Notes under the pieces: model-generated
What the model saw: the letters and a program-made list of their open reading frames with translations, nothing else
Told to the model about the DNA's origin: nothing
Databases searched by the model: none
Part shown: in pieces, positions 39,289-48,091 of the stretch
Layout: each line of letters starts with the position of its first letter
Position numbering within the stretch: position 1 is the first letter of the stretch
Made by a program: the position numbers and the translations under genes
Assembly: GCF_947487605.1 (NCBI RefSeq)
Contig: NZ_CANKXK010000004.1
Location: forward strand, 186,001-250,000
Length of the DNA: 64,000 nt
Reading direction: 5' to 3'
Origin: an uncultured Algibacter sp.
GTDB taxonomy: Bacteria > Bacteroidota > Bacteroidia > Flavobacteriales > Flavobacteriaceae

Positions 39289-41307
39289 TTAATTTATTCC
39301 TTTATGTAATTTAAACAAGTTCTCTAAGGTGTTGTTTTTTACCAAATTAGGTAACGTAACTTTTAAATTAGGCGTACGTTGCATTTCTCTTTTAATAGCA
39401 AATAGAGCTTCTTCGTTTCTAGCCCAACTTCTTCTAGAAATACCATTATTAACATCATAAAAGAGCATGCTTTTTAGGCGTTCTTCAGCTTCTCGTGTAC
39501 CATCGAGTAATAACCCAAAACCACCATTAATAACTTCTCCCCAACCAACACCACCACCATTGTGAATAGAAACCCAAGTTGCGCCTCTAAAGCTATCACC
39601 AATCACATTATGAATAGCCATATCTGCTGTAAATTTACTGCCATCATATATGTTTGAAGTCTCTCGGTAGGGAGAGTCGGTTCCGCTTACGTCGTGATGG
39701 TCTCTGCCTAAAACCACTGGTCCTATTTTACCTGAGGCTATCGCATTATTAAATGCTTCTGCTATTTTTATACGCCCTTCGGTATCTGCATATAGAATGC
39801 GCGCTTGGGAGCCTACCACCATATTATTTTCTTTGGCATTTTTAATCCAGGTGATATTATCTTGCATCTGCAACTTAATCTCTTCTGGTGCAGACTCCAT
39901 AATACTTTGCATAACTTCTGCTGCGATGGTATCTGTTATATCTAAATCTTGAGATTTTCCAGAGGTACATACCCAACGAAATGGGCCAAATCCATAATCG
40001 AAACACATAGGACCTAATATATCTTGAACATAGGATGGATATTTAAAGTCGATGTTGTTTTTTGCCATAACATCTGCTCCAGCACGGGAAGCTTCAAGTA
40101 AAAAAGCATTCCCATAATCGAAGAAGTAGGTGCCTTTTGCAACATGCTTGTTAATGGCAGATGCATGTCTTCGAAGTGATTCCTGAACTTTTTCTTTAAA
40201 GAGTTCTGGATTTTTACGTAGCATTTGGTTTGCTTTCTCAAATGATACGCCAACAGGATAATAACCCCCAGTCCATGGTATGTGTAGTGATGTTTGATCG
40301 GATCCTACATGAATAAAAATACCTTCTTCATCAAAGCGTTCCCAGACATCTACTATATTTCCAATAAAAGCAATGGATACAATTTCATTTTTATTTTGCG
40401 CTTCTGTCGTGCGTGTTATGAGGTTGTCTATATTGTCAATTAAAACATCAACCCAACCTTGTTCATGACGTTTTTTAGCTGCTTTTGTATTAATTTCTGC
40501 GCAAATAGTAATGCATCCTGCAATGTTACCAGCTTTTGGTTGTGCACCACTCATACCACCCAATCCTGCTGTTAAGAATATTTTTCCTGCAGGAGTTTCT
40601 TCTTTTGATAAAATCTTTCTAAAAGCATTCATAACAGTTATAGTTGTGCCATGAACAATACCTTGTGGGCCGATATACATAAATGATCCTGCCGTCATTT
40701 GTCCATACTGTGTAACACCTAATGCATTAAATTTTTCCCAGTCATCTGGTTGCGAATAATTTGGAATCATCATACCATTTGTAACAACTACTCTAGGCGC
40801 ATTTTTAGATGATGGAAATAATCCCATAGGATGCCCAGAGTACATATGCAACGTTTGCTCGTCTGTCATAGTAGCTAAGTATTGCATAGTGATTAGATAT
40901 TGTGCCCAATTCTGAAAAACACTTCCATTTCCGCCATAGGTTATTAGCTCTTCAGGGTGCTGAGCCACGGCAGGATTCAGGTTGTTTTGAATCATCAACA
41001 TGATGGATGCGGCTTGCAATGATTTTGCTGGATAATCATTTATAGGTCTTGCATAAAAATCGTAATCAGGTTTAAAACGATACATATAAATACGTCCAAA
41101 ATTTTTTAGTTCTTGAGCGAATTCTTCAGCCAATATTTTATGCCATTTACTCGGAAAATATCTTAGTGCATTTCGAATTGCTAATTGCTTTTCTTCTATG
41201 GAAAGAATGTCTTTTCTTTTGGGTGCCCTATTTATGTTTAGAGGATAAGCTTTTTTATTGGGCAATTCTTGTGGTATACCTTGTATAATCTGTTCTTGAA
41301 ATGTCAT
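39289..41307 (-). CDS. hutU: Urocanate hydratase
   Basis: The second enzyme of histidine degradation, which hydrates urocanate to imidazolone propionate with a tightly bound NAD. The 672 residues are of the longer Bacteroidota form (the proteobacterial enzyme has about 560). Signatures include GLGGMSGAQPKAGNIAG (the NAD-binding glycine region), TYGGNGSVFQNWAQY near the substrate site, and GRDHHDVSGTDSPYRET with the conserved GDHxD-like stretch. It lies downstream of hutH on the same strand, with a repeat element in the 107-bp gap. hutI and hutG are not in the window. Confidence 0.95.
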   Translation of the reverse strand: MTFQEQIIQGIPQELPNKKAYPLNINRAPKRKDILSIEEKQLAIRNALRYFPSKWHKILAEEFAQELKNFGRIYMYRFKPDYDFYARPINDYPAKSLQAASIMLMIQNNLNPAVAQHPEELITYGGNGSVFQNWAQYLITMQYLATMTDEQTLHMYSGHPMGLFPSSKNAPRVVVTNGMMIPNYSQPDDWEKFNALGVTQYGQMTAGSFMYIGPQGIVHGTTITVMNAFRKILSKEETPAGKIFLTAGLGGMSGAQPKAGNIAGCITICAEINTKAAKKRHEQGWVDVLIDNIDNLITRTTEAQNKNEIVSIAFIGNIVDVWERFDEEGIFIHVGSDQTSLHIPWTGGYYPVGVSFEKANQMLRKNPELFKEKVQESLRRHASAINKHVAKGTYFFDYGNAFLLEASRAGADVMAKNNIDFKYPSYVQDILGPMCFDYGFGPFRWVCTSGKSQDLDITDTIAAEVMQSIMESAPEEIKLQMQDNITWIKNAKENNMVVGSQARILYADTEGRIKIAEAFNNAIASGKIGPVVLGRDHHDVSGTDSPYRETSNIYDGSKFTADMAIHNVIGDSFRGATWVSIHNGGGVGWGEVINGGFGLLLDGTREAEERLKSMLFYDVNNGISRRSWARNEEALFAIKREMQRTPNLKVTLPNLVKNNTLENLFKLHKGIN

Positions 41308-41320
41308 TTTATTATATTTT

Positions 41321-41403
41321 TTGTCATTACGATGATCCTATAAGTGCGAAGTGTCAATCTGTTGCTAGAATGATGAGATTACTTCACTATGTTAGTAATG
41401 ATG
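41321..41403. repeat. REP-like imperfect inverted repeat between hutU and hutH
   Basis: GTCATTACGATGATC near the left end is mirrored imperfectly by GTTAGTAATGATG at the right end, and GCGAAGTGTCAATCT by AGATTACTTCACT inside. The centre (GTTGCTAGAATGATG) is a short loop. This resembles the flavobacterial intergenic repeat of the form CATTGCGAG...GAAGCAATCT...AGATTGCTTC...CGCAATGA. It could stabilise the 3' end of hutH mRNA. Confidence 0.6.
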
Positions 41404-41414
41404 TTAATGAAACT

Positions 41415-42908
41415 TTATTTAACTATTAAAGATTGTTCTTTTACTAAAAGAATCATATTATATATGTCATCTTTTAAAAGTCTATCGTCTTCTAATTTTT
41501 TGACTTTATTTCGTATTATTTTGTGATTATCTTCTAATATTTCTGAAAATTTATTTGGTCTTCTAAATTCCATCGCTTGAGCTGCATACATAAGTTCTAT
41601 CGCTAGAATCTTTTCAATGTTTTCTAGAATCTGATTAAATTTTCGACTTGAAATACTTCCCATAGATACATGATCTTCTTGCCCTAATGATGTAGGAATG
41701 CTATCGGCAGAAGGCGGAAAGCATAAGGACTTATTTTCGGTAACTAAAGCGGCTGTTGTGTATTGTGGAATCATAAACCCTGAGTTTAATCCACCTCCAG
41801 TCGTTAATAAACGAGGTAAGCCGTATTTACCTTCAATTAGTAAATAACAGCGTCTGTCTGAAATATTCCCAAGTTCTGATGCTGCTATAGAAGCATAGTC
41901 TAATGCCATAGCTAATGGTTGACCGTGAAAATTACCTCCCGAAATAGCTTCTGTGTCACTTAAAACGATAGGGTTGTCGGTAACGGAATTCATTTCTATT
42001 TCGGCTAATTCTTTTAAGTGATAGTAGGCATTCCTTGATGCTCCATGTACTTGTGGAATACATCGCATGGAGTAAGGATCTTGCACACGTTCGCAATCTT
42101 CATGAGACATAATGTTTTTAGAACCTACAAAGAGCTTGCGCATGCGTTTGGCTACTTTCAAATTCCCTTTAAAAGGTCTTATTGTATGAAGCGCTTTTTT
42201 AAATGGTGAAGCGCTACCTTTATAGCCTTCAATACTCATGGCGCCAGCAACATCAGCTAAATTAAGCAGGTATTTCATTTTGTTTAAACCAATAATGGTA
42301 TGGGCTAGAATAAATTGTGTGCCATTTATTAAACCTAAACCTTCTTTAGCTTGAAGTTGTATAGGATTTAAGTTATAATCTTTTAGCACTTTTTTCGCAG
42401 GATGAATAGTGTCGTTTATCCAAAACTCACCTTCTCCTAGTAATGGTAAAAACAGATGCGATAACGGTGCCAAATCGCCAGATGCGCCAACAGATCCTTG
42501 TTCTGGAACAACAGGTATTAAATCATTATCAATAAAGTATAGAATTCGTTCTATTAGTTCTAAACGAACTCCAGAAAAACCTTGGCATAAAGCATGTACT
42601 TTACAAATCATCATGATTTTAGAAAGTTGTTTGTCAATTGGCTTTCCAACACCAACAGCATGTGTAATTAGTAAGTTTTCTTGTAGCTTATTCGTTTCAT
42701 TTGGTGTTATTTGTACATCACATAAAGGACCAAAACCAGTATTTATACCATATATTGCTTTGTTAGAGTTGGCCATAGTCTCAACTTTCTTTCTACAGGC
42801 ATTTACCTTGTCTGTTGTTTCTTGTGTAATTATAGCTTGCATTTTGCTTTTTGCAATAGCCATTACTTTGTCTGTAGTGAGTGTATCTATTCCGTATTTA
42901 AATACCAT
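41415..42908 (-). CDS. hutH: Histidine ammonia-lyase
   Basis: The first enzyme of histidine degradation, which deaminates L-histidine to trans-urocanate. The 497 residues match the family (about 500). The Ala-Ser-Gly triad that cyclises to the MIO cofactor is at 142-144 in GSVGASGDLAPLSH. Further signatures are YGINTGFGPL (catalytic Tyr53), NGTQFILAH and GGNFHGQPLAMALDY. No signal peptide. The gene starts 80 bp from the divergent LysR gene and has its own consensus promoter. Downstream hutU is probably in the same transcript. Confidence 0.95.
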   Translation of the reverse strand: MVFKYGIDTLTTDKVMAIAKSKMQAIITQETTDKVNACRKKVETMANSNKAIYGINTGFGPLCDVQITPNETNKLQENLLITHAVGVGKPIDKQLSKIMMICKVHALCQGFSGVRLELIERILYFIDNDLIPVVPEQGSVGASGDLAPLSHLFLPLLGEGEFWINDTIHPAKKVLKDYNLNPIQLQAKEGLGLINGTQFILAHTIIGLNKMKYLLNLADVAGAMSIEGYKGSASPFKKALHTIRPFKGNLKVAKRMRKLFVGSKNIMSHEDCERVQDPYSMRCIPQVHGASRNAYYHLKELAEIEMNSVTDNPIVLSDTEAISGGNFHGQPLAMALDYASIAASELGNISDRRCYLLIEGKYGLPRLLTTGGGLNSGFMIPQYTTAALVTENKSLCFPPSADSIPTSLGQEDHVSMGSISSRKFNQILENIEKILAIELMYAAQAMEFRRPNKFSEILEDNHKIIRNKVKKLEDDRLLKDDIYNMILLVKEQSLIVK

Positions 42909-42919
42909 AAGTTTTTTAG

Positions 42920-42950
42920 TTTGAACTTAACAAAGTTATCTGTATTTTTG
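42920..42950 (+). promoter_or_regulatory. Promoter of the LysR gene
   Basis: TTTG at 42920-42923, a 19-bp spacer and TATTTTTG at 42943-42950, 39 bp before the ATG at 42989. It is interleaved with the hutH promoter, so one bound regulator could act on both. Confidence 0.78.
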
Positions 42951-42958
42951 ATTCACAA
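42931..42958 (-). promoter_or_regulatory. Promoter of hutH
   Basis: On the minus strand TTG (42956-42958), a 17-bp spacer and TAACTTTG (42931-42938), about 23 bp before the hutH ATG. It overlaps the oppositely directed LysR promoter. Confidence 0.78.
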
Positions 42959-42988
42959 TAAGACCATTATTTTTATTAATTAATAACT

Positions 42989-43888
42989 ATGAGTTATCAA
43001 ATAGAATTAAGACATTTGCGGTATTTTTTGGCAGTTGCCGAAGATTTACATTTTAGAAAGGCCTCAGAGAAACTATTTATATCCCAGCCAGGACTTAGTA
43101 GACAAATAAAACAAATGGAGGATGATTTAGGGATTCAATTGTTTGAACGCCATAATAGAAAAGTGAAATTAACAAAAGTTGGTCTGTATTTAAAAACAGA
43201 AATAGCTAGAAACTTAAAAAGTTTGGATCACATTTTAAGTCATGCTAAACTTTTAAATAAAGGTATTGTTGGCGATCTTAAATTTGGATATGTAGGATCT
43301 GCAATGCAAGAAATTATACCTAATTCCTTAATCAAGTTTCAAAAAGAAAATCCAAAAGCATTATTCGGTTTAAAGGAAATGGATAACCAAAGACAAATAG
43401 AAGGTCTATTATTAGAAGATATTGATATTGGTTTCGTTCGATTGGATCGTGTCCCTAAGGGTATTAAAGTGAAAACCATATTAACAGAGAATTTTTGTTT
43501 GGTTTTGCCTAAAAATCATGTAATTAATGCAAGAAATTTTAAAAGTTTAAATCAACTTAAGGACGATTCATTTATCTTATTCGATCCTACCTATAGCTCC
43601 AGTTATTATGAGAAAGTCATGCAAATCTTTGATGATGCTGGATTTTCACCTATTATAACTCATAATACAATTCATGCAGGTTCAATTTTTAAGTTGGTCG
43701 AAAACAATTTTGGAATATCAATTGTTCCAAAATCTTTGCAATCTAGTAATGAAGAAGGTGTTAAATTCATTGAGTTAAAAAATATTACTCAAAAAACAAC
43801 TTTGTCGGCTGTATGGAATCAAGAAAATAGAAATCCTATGTTAAAAGAATTCTTAAAACATATACAATACTACAAAATAGGTTGTTAA
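42989..43888 (+). CDS. LysR-family transcriptional regulator
   Basis: A 299-residue LysR-type regulator. N-terminal winged helix-turn-helix at about 1-65 (IELRHLRYFLAVAEDLHFRKASEKLFISQPGLSRQIKQME, in two parts of one motif), then the periplasmic-binding-like effector domain (about 90-295) with LKFGYVGSAMQEIIP. The subtype resembles BenM/CatM-like regulators by its FRKASEKLFISQPGLSRQI core. It is divergent from hutH with overlapping promoters, the classical layout for a LysR protein controlling its neighbour. It is therefore a candidate regulator of hutHU with histidine or urocanate as effector (inference). Confidence 0.9.
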   Translation: MSYQIELRHLRYFLAVAEDLHFRKASEKLFISQPGLSRQIKQMEDDLGIQLFERHNRKVKLTKVGLYLKTEIARNLKSLDHILSHAKLLNKGIVGDLKFGYVGSAMQEIIPNSLIKFQKENPKALFGLKEMDNQRQIEGLLLEDIDIGFVRLDRVPKGIKVKTILTENFCLVLPKNHVINARNFKSLNQLKDDSFILFDPTYSSSYYEKVMQIFDDAGFSPIITHNTIHAGSIFKLVENNFGISIVPKSLQSSNEEGVKFIELKNITQKTTLSAVWNQENRNPMLKEFLKHIQYYKIGC

Positions 43889-43951
43889 CTTGCTTTTATT
43901 CTGGACTAAAATTCCCTACTTTTGGCATCATTAAAAAATAAACTATAAAGA

Positions 43952-44677
43952 ATGAAAGCAATTAAATTATTAAGTATTGTACTAGTGGCTACGATTTTTG
44001 TGTCGTGCAATAAAAAAGCAGTAACTGTAGATGCATTAAAAACAGAGATTGATTCTGTTAGTTATGCGATTGGAATGGATGTTGGAAGAAATGTACAAAT
44101 GAGTTTTGATGAAATAAATAACGATTTATTTATGGAAGGTTATTTGAATACTATTGATTCTGCTGATGTTTTAATTGATAAAACAGCCGCTCAAGGCCTT
44201 GTTCAAGCTTATTTCCAGAAAAATCGTGCAAAAATTCAAGAAAAGCAACGTGAAGCTGCTTTGAAAAAAGCTGAAGCAGAAAATGCAGAGGGGAAATTAG
44301 CTAGTGAAAACTTTTTAGAAGAAAATAAATCTAAAGAAGGTGTACAAACAACAGCTAGCGGGCTTCAATATCTTGTATTAAAAGAAGGTGAAGGTGAATT
44401 GCCAACTGCTACATCGAAAGTTAAAGTGCATTATCATGGAACTTTAATAGATGGTACTGTATTTGATAGTTCTGTAGATAGAGGAGAACCTTCTACATTT
44501 GGTGTAGGGCAAGTAATAAAAGGATGGACAGAAGGGCTACAACTTATGAAAGTTGGGTCTAAATACAAATTTTTCATACCTCAAGATTTAGCATATGGTG
44601 CAACTCCAAGAGGTGGTAAAATCAAGCCATTTGATGCCTTAGTTTTTGAAGTTGAACTTTTAGAGATAGTAGAATAA
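43952..44677 (+). CDS. FKBP-type peptidyl-prolyl isomerase lipoprotein (Mip/FkpA-like)
   Basis: A 241-residue periplasmic folding catalyst. Lipoprotein signal ending FVSC (Cys16). An N-terminal helical dimerisation domain (about 25-125, including [15 protein letters not shown] and a charged helix [22 protein letters not shown]) precedes the FKBP domain (about 130-241: [68 protein letters not shown]). This two-part order is that of FkpA and Mip. TACTTTTG at 43917-43924 is a -7 element, and a strong terminator follows. Confidence 0.94.
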   Translation: MKAIKLLSIVLVATIFVSCNKKAVTVDALKTEIDSVSYAIGMDVGRNVQMSFDEINNDLFMEGYLNTIDSADVLIDKTAAQGLVQAYFQKNRAKIQEKQREAALKKAEAENAEGKLASENFLEENKSKEGVQTTASGLQYLVLKEGEGELPTATSKVKVHYHGTLIDGTVFDSSVDRGEPSTFGVGQVIKGWTEGLQLMKVGSKYKFFIPQDLAYGATPRGGKIKPFDALVFEVELLEIVE

Positions 44678-44703
44678 TTTAGTTATTTTATTTATAATAA
44701 ATG

Positions 44704-44733
44704 AAAGCAGGAAGTTTAACTTCCTGCTTTTTT
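44704..44733 (+). terminator. Rho-independent terminator after the FKBP gene
   Basis: A stem of about 11-12 bp, AAAGCAGGAAGTT against AACTTCCTGCTTT, closed by one to three bases and ending in T at 44728-44733. Confidence 0.9.
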
Positions 44734-44748
44734 ACTTTAAAAAGGTTG

Positions 44749-44756
44749 TAACTTTG
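44749..44756 (+). promoter_or_regulatory. Probable -7 element of era (TAACTTTG)
   Basis: TAACTTTG matches TAnnTTTG and lies 20 bp before the era ATG at 44777. No clear TTG at the right distance is visible in the preceding terminator region. Confidence 0.5.
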
Positions 44757-44776
44757 CAACTTAAAGGAATGTGTAT

Positions 44777-45658
44777 ATGAGTCATAAAGCAGGTTTTGTA
44801 AATATTATTGGTAACCCCAATGTAGGTAAGTCAACTTTGATGAATGCTTTTGTAGGTGAAAAGTTGTCAATTATTACCTCTAAGGCGCAAACAACACGTC
44901 ACAGGATTTTGGGTATTGTAAACGGAGATGATTTTCAAGTGGTTCTTAGTGATACACCTGGAATTATTAAACCAGCTTACGAGCTTCAAGAATCTATGAT
45001 GGGCTTCGTTAAATCTGCTTTTGAAGATGCAGACGTTTTAATATACATGGTTGAAATTGGTGAACAGGCATTAAAGGATGAGGCATTTTTTAATAAAATT
45101 ACCAATTCAAAAATTCCAGTCCTGTTACTTCTTAATAAAATAGATACATCAAACCAAGAACAATTAGAGGTGCAGGTACAACTTTGGGCTAGTAAAGTTC
45201 CAAATGCAGAAATTTTTCCAGTTTCTGCACTTCAAGGGTTTAATGTTAAAGAGGTTTTTAATCGTATTATAGAATTGCTTCCAGAATCACCACCATTTTA
45301 TCCTAAAGACCAGCTAACGGATAAACCAGAGCGATTTTTTATAAACGAAACTATTCGTGAAAAAATATTAATTCACTACAAAAAGGAAATACCTTATGCA
45401 GTTGAAATAGATACCGAAGAGTTTTTCGAAGAAGAAAAGATTATTAGAGTTCGATCTGTAATTATGGTAGAGCGCGAAACACAGAAAGGTATTATCATTG
45501 GTCACAAAGGAAGCGCACTTAAGCGTGTAGGCGTCGAAGCTAGAAAAGATTTAGAGAAATTCTTCGCAAAACAGATTCATTTAGAACTATATGTTAAGGT
45601 GAATAAGAATTGGCGTAGTAATCAGAAACAGCTGAAACGTTTTGGTTACAATCAGTAA
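44777..45658 (+). CDS. era: GTPase Era
   Basis: An essential GTPase that binds 16S rRNA and assists maturation of the 30S subunit. The ATG at 44777 (MSHKAGFVNIIGNPNVGKST) is preferred over a GTG six bases earlier. G1 GNPNVGKST, G2 with TTRHRI, G3 DTPGI, G4 NKID and G5 SAL are present in order. The C-terminal KH domain (about 200-293) has the RNA-binding GHKGSALKRVG loop. The 293 residues fit the family. It is a single gene between a terminator and the choice-of-anchor I gene. Confidence 0.97.
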   Translation: MSHKAGFVNIIGNPNVGKSTLMNAFVGEKLSIITSKAQTTRHRILGIVNGDDFQVVLSDTPGIIKPAYELQESMMGFVKSAFEDADVLIYMVEIGEQALKDEAFFNKITNSKIPVLLLLNKIDTSNQEQLEVQVQLWASKVPNAEIFPVSALQGFNVKEVFNRIIELLPESPPFYPKDQLTDKPERFFINETIREKILIHYKKEIPYAVEIDTEEFFEEEKIIRVRSVIMVERETQKGIIIGHKGSALKRVGVEARKDLEKFFAKQIHLELYVKVNKNWRSNQKQLKRFGYNQ

Positions 45659-45740
45659 GATTTGCTAAACTTTCCTTCAATTTCCGTTAACACTTAAGTT
45701 ACATTGGGTTATTAGTTTTGAGAAAACTAAAAATCCAAAA

Positions 45741-47285
45741 ATGAAACTATTAAGTAAAATTTCACTATCAATTTTTTTAATTGTGGCATTATCATGCCAT
45801 AAAAATGAAGAAGCGTTTGAGTCCGAATTGTCTAATTCGGCAAAATCAACTAACTCTAAATCATCAAATTTTCATGTTAATTTTCAGTATAAATCAACAA
45901 TAAAAGTTGGAGGAGAAGGGGCGTCAGAAATATCGGCATTCGATTCAAAAAACAACAAGCTTTTTGTAGTTAATGTTGCGAGTACCCAAGTTTCAGTTTT
46001 TGATATTTCAGATATTAATAATCCCATTGAAGAAGCACCAATAGCAATTTCTTTAGGATCACCAAATAGTATTGCGGTAAGTAAGGGTAGACTAGCTATT
46101 GCATTAGAAGCAGAAGTTAAACAAGACCCTGGCTTTATTTTGCTTTATGATACAAAATCATTGACTTTGTTACAGTCGTATCAAGTAGGTGCATTGCCAG
46201 ATATGGTGGCATTTTCACCAAATGGTAAATTTATTATTTCTGCTAACGAAGGGGAGCCAGACGATTTATATTTAAATGATCCTAAAGGAACTATTAGTAT
46301 TATTGATTTAGAATCTAATACAATATCTACCCTCGATTTTGAACCGTTTAATACCATGCAAGCAAGCTTAGAAGCAAATGGTTTTAGAGTATTTGGCCCA
46401 AATGCTACATTAGCTCAAGATGTAGAACCAGAATATGTAGCAGTTTCTAATAACTCTGAAACAGCTTGGGTAACACTTCAAGAAAACAATGGCGTTGCAA
46501 AAGTTAATCTGCTAACTAAAAGTATTGAGGCAATTTATCCATTAGGTTATAAAGATTTTAATGCAGCAGGCAATGAAATTGACCCAAGTGATAAAGATGG
46601 GGTTAAGGCCTTGGGTAATGTTCCAGTTTATGGTATATATCAACCAGACGCTATTGCTTATGTGAAAATAAGAGGTGTAGATTACATAATTACAGCAAAT
46701 GAAGGGGATGCGCGTGATTATGATGGATTTAGTGAGGAAGAGCGTGTGGCTGATTTAATTTTAGACCCAAGCATTTTTCCTAACAGAGAAGAATTACAAA
46801 AAGATGAAAACATAGGACGCTTAAAAATTACAACCACATTAGGAGATCTAGATGGTGATGGCGATTATGATGCCATCTATAATTACGGAGCAAGATCATT
46901 TACTATTTGGACTGGTAATGGAAATATGGTTTACGACAGTGGTAATAGTATAGCTACCGAAACATTAAGTGCAACGCCCACTAGGTTTAATGATAATGAC
47001 AAAAGAAGTGATGATAAGGGAGCAGAGCCAGAAACTGTAGAAGTTCTAAACATTCAAGGCAATAAACACATTTTATTTGTTGGACTGGAAAGAAACGATC
47101 AAGTTTTAGTTTATGATATTTCTAACCCTGCATCTCCTAAGTTTTTGCAGATTCTTTCTCATGCTGGAGATGAGGCACCAGAGGGTCTCTTAGCAATTTC
47201 AGAAAAAGATAGCCCTAATGGTAAAGATTTACTTCTAGTATCAAACGAAGATAGTGGCACTGTTTCTATTTATGAAAATAAGTAA
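45741..47285 (+). CDS. Choice-of-anchor I family beta-propeller lipoprotein
   Basis: A 514-residue protein of the choice-of-anchor I family (alkaline-phosphatase-synthesis or phytase-like propellers that vary in how they are attached to the cell). The lipobox ALSC (Cys19) shows a lipoprotein form. Propeller motifs include LPDMVAFSPNGKFIISANEGEPDD, PEYVAVSNNSETAWVTLQEN, DYIITANEGDARDYDGF, and acidic calcium-binding-like loops (LGDLDGDGDYD). Catalytic residues are not obvious, and the substrate is unknown. TAGTTTTG at 45713-45720 is a possible -7 element. It converges with the next gene, with a hairpin between them. Confidence 0.87.
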   Translation: MKLLSKISLSIFLIVALSCHKNEEAFESELSNSAKSTNSKSSNFHVNFQYKSTIKVGGEGASEISAFDSKNNKLFVVNVASTQVSVFDISDINNPIEEAPIAISLGSPNSIAVSKGRLAIALEAEVKQDPGFILLYDTKSLTLLQSYQVGALPDMVAFSPNGKFIISANEGEPDDLYLNDPKGTISIIDLESNTISTLDFEPFNTMQASLEANGFRVFGPNATLAQDVEPEYVAVSNNSETAWVTLQENNGVAKVNLLTKSIEAIYPLGYKDFNAAGNEIDPSDKDGVKALGNVPVYGIYQPDAIAYVKIRGVDYIITANEGDARDYDGFSEEERVADLILDPSIFPNREELQKDENIGRLKITTTLGDLDGDGDYDAIYNYGARSFTIWTGNGNMVYDSGNSIATETLSATPTRFNDNDKRSDDKGAEPETVEVLNIQGNKHILFVGLERNDQVLVYDISNPASPKFLQILSHAGDEAPEGLLAISEKDSPNGKDLLLVSNEDSGTVSIYENK

Positions 47286-47316
47286 ATAAAAGCACGATTC
47301 ATACTTGCTTTACGGC

Positions 47317-47353
47317 AAAAGGACTCTTAAAATTAATAAGTTAGAGTCCTTTT
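47317..47353. terminator. Terminator hairpin between convergent genes
   Basis: An 11-bp perfect stem AAAAGGACTCT/AGAGTCCTTTT (47317-47327, 47343-47353) with a 15-nt loop. Flanking A and T tracts let it act in both directions, which suits the convergent genes on each side. Confidence 0.8.
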
Positions 47354-47416
47354 GTTGTAAATAAAATCTAGCATAAACTTATTTGTTGTTTATAAGCTTT
47401 AGATTACTTTCTTCAA

Positions 47417-47920
47417 TCAAAGGTTTTTTTGAAATATTGTATCATTCATAAAATCTCTTAAAGCAAACATGTCCTTTTTACTAGTGTCTCGTCCAATTCT
47501 ACCTCCAAAATAAAGAACAAACCAAAGTAAAATCATTAAAATCATTATGCTTATTTGTATCGTATACTCAGTATTTAATTTATAATTGGTGTAGGCCCAT
47601 ATTCCAAAAGCAATAAAGAGACCCGCAACCATAAAATGCAAGAACATAAACATGGTCCAGACCGTAGGATTTGGTCCGTACAATCCATGAAGTAAGCTAG
47701 AATTTTCATCAATCGAATCTATTTCCAAATGTAGTTGCGGTGACCAAAAATGTTGTTTTTCTTTAGGGAATTTAATAAAAACATGATTGTCAACACAGGT
47801 TGTAATAAATTCAGATTTATCATTTTTAGAAATCTTAAACCGTTTTAATATGGATTTATTATTCTCGTTTATTTCCAATTTAAAACGTGGTCTTAAAACA
47901 ATGTCATTTGTAGTTGCCAT
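47417..47920 (-). CDS. Hypothetical membrane protein upstream of der
   Basis: A 167-residue protein. The N-terminal soluble part (about 1-85) is beta-rich and binds no recognisable cofactor. Two membrane helices follow (about 90-112 and 120-142), then a basic cytoplasmic tail with GGRIGRDTSKKDMFALRDFM. It has no signal peptide, so it is probably an inner-membrane protein with both ends inside. I recognise no domain. It is divergent from der (171-bp gap), where in flavobacteria similar proteins have been loosely labelled GTP-binding because of that neighbour; the sequence has no G motifs. Confidence 0.7.
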   Translation of the reverse strand: MATTNDIVLRPRFKLEINENNKSILKRFKISKNDKSEFITTCVDNHVFIKFPKEKQHFWSPQLHLEIDSIDENSSLLHGLYGPNPTVWTMFMFLHFMVAGLFIAFGIWAYTNYKLNTEYTIQISIMILMILLWFVLYFGGRIGRDTSKKDMFALRDFMNDTIFQKNL

Positions 47921-48017
47921 TAAGTGAAATTTAGTGTCAATTAAAGTACTATTTTTTATTCATATTTTAAACTTTATCAATCTTTACTTAAAAAGGGTTT
48001 TACGTGGGGATATTTCC

Positions 48018-48025
48018 TATTTTTG
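48018..48025 (+). promoter_or_regulatory. Probable -7 element of der (TATTTTTG)
   Basis: TATTTTTG fits TAnnTTTG and lies 67 bp before the der ATG. No matching TTG is found at 17-23 bp upstream, so the promoter is incomplete by eye. Confidence 0.45.
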
Positions 48026-48091
48026 CAAAATATTTGAAAAGCAAAAAAAATAATCAATCAGTCTTAGGCTGTTCTAGATAATTAAAACATT

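Noticed and set aside
42409-42924. A 171-residue open frame on the plus strand antisense to hutH
   Set aside because: It is entirely within hutH, which has all family motifs, and its translation is low in recognisable structure. It is a codon-bias shadow.
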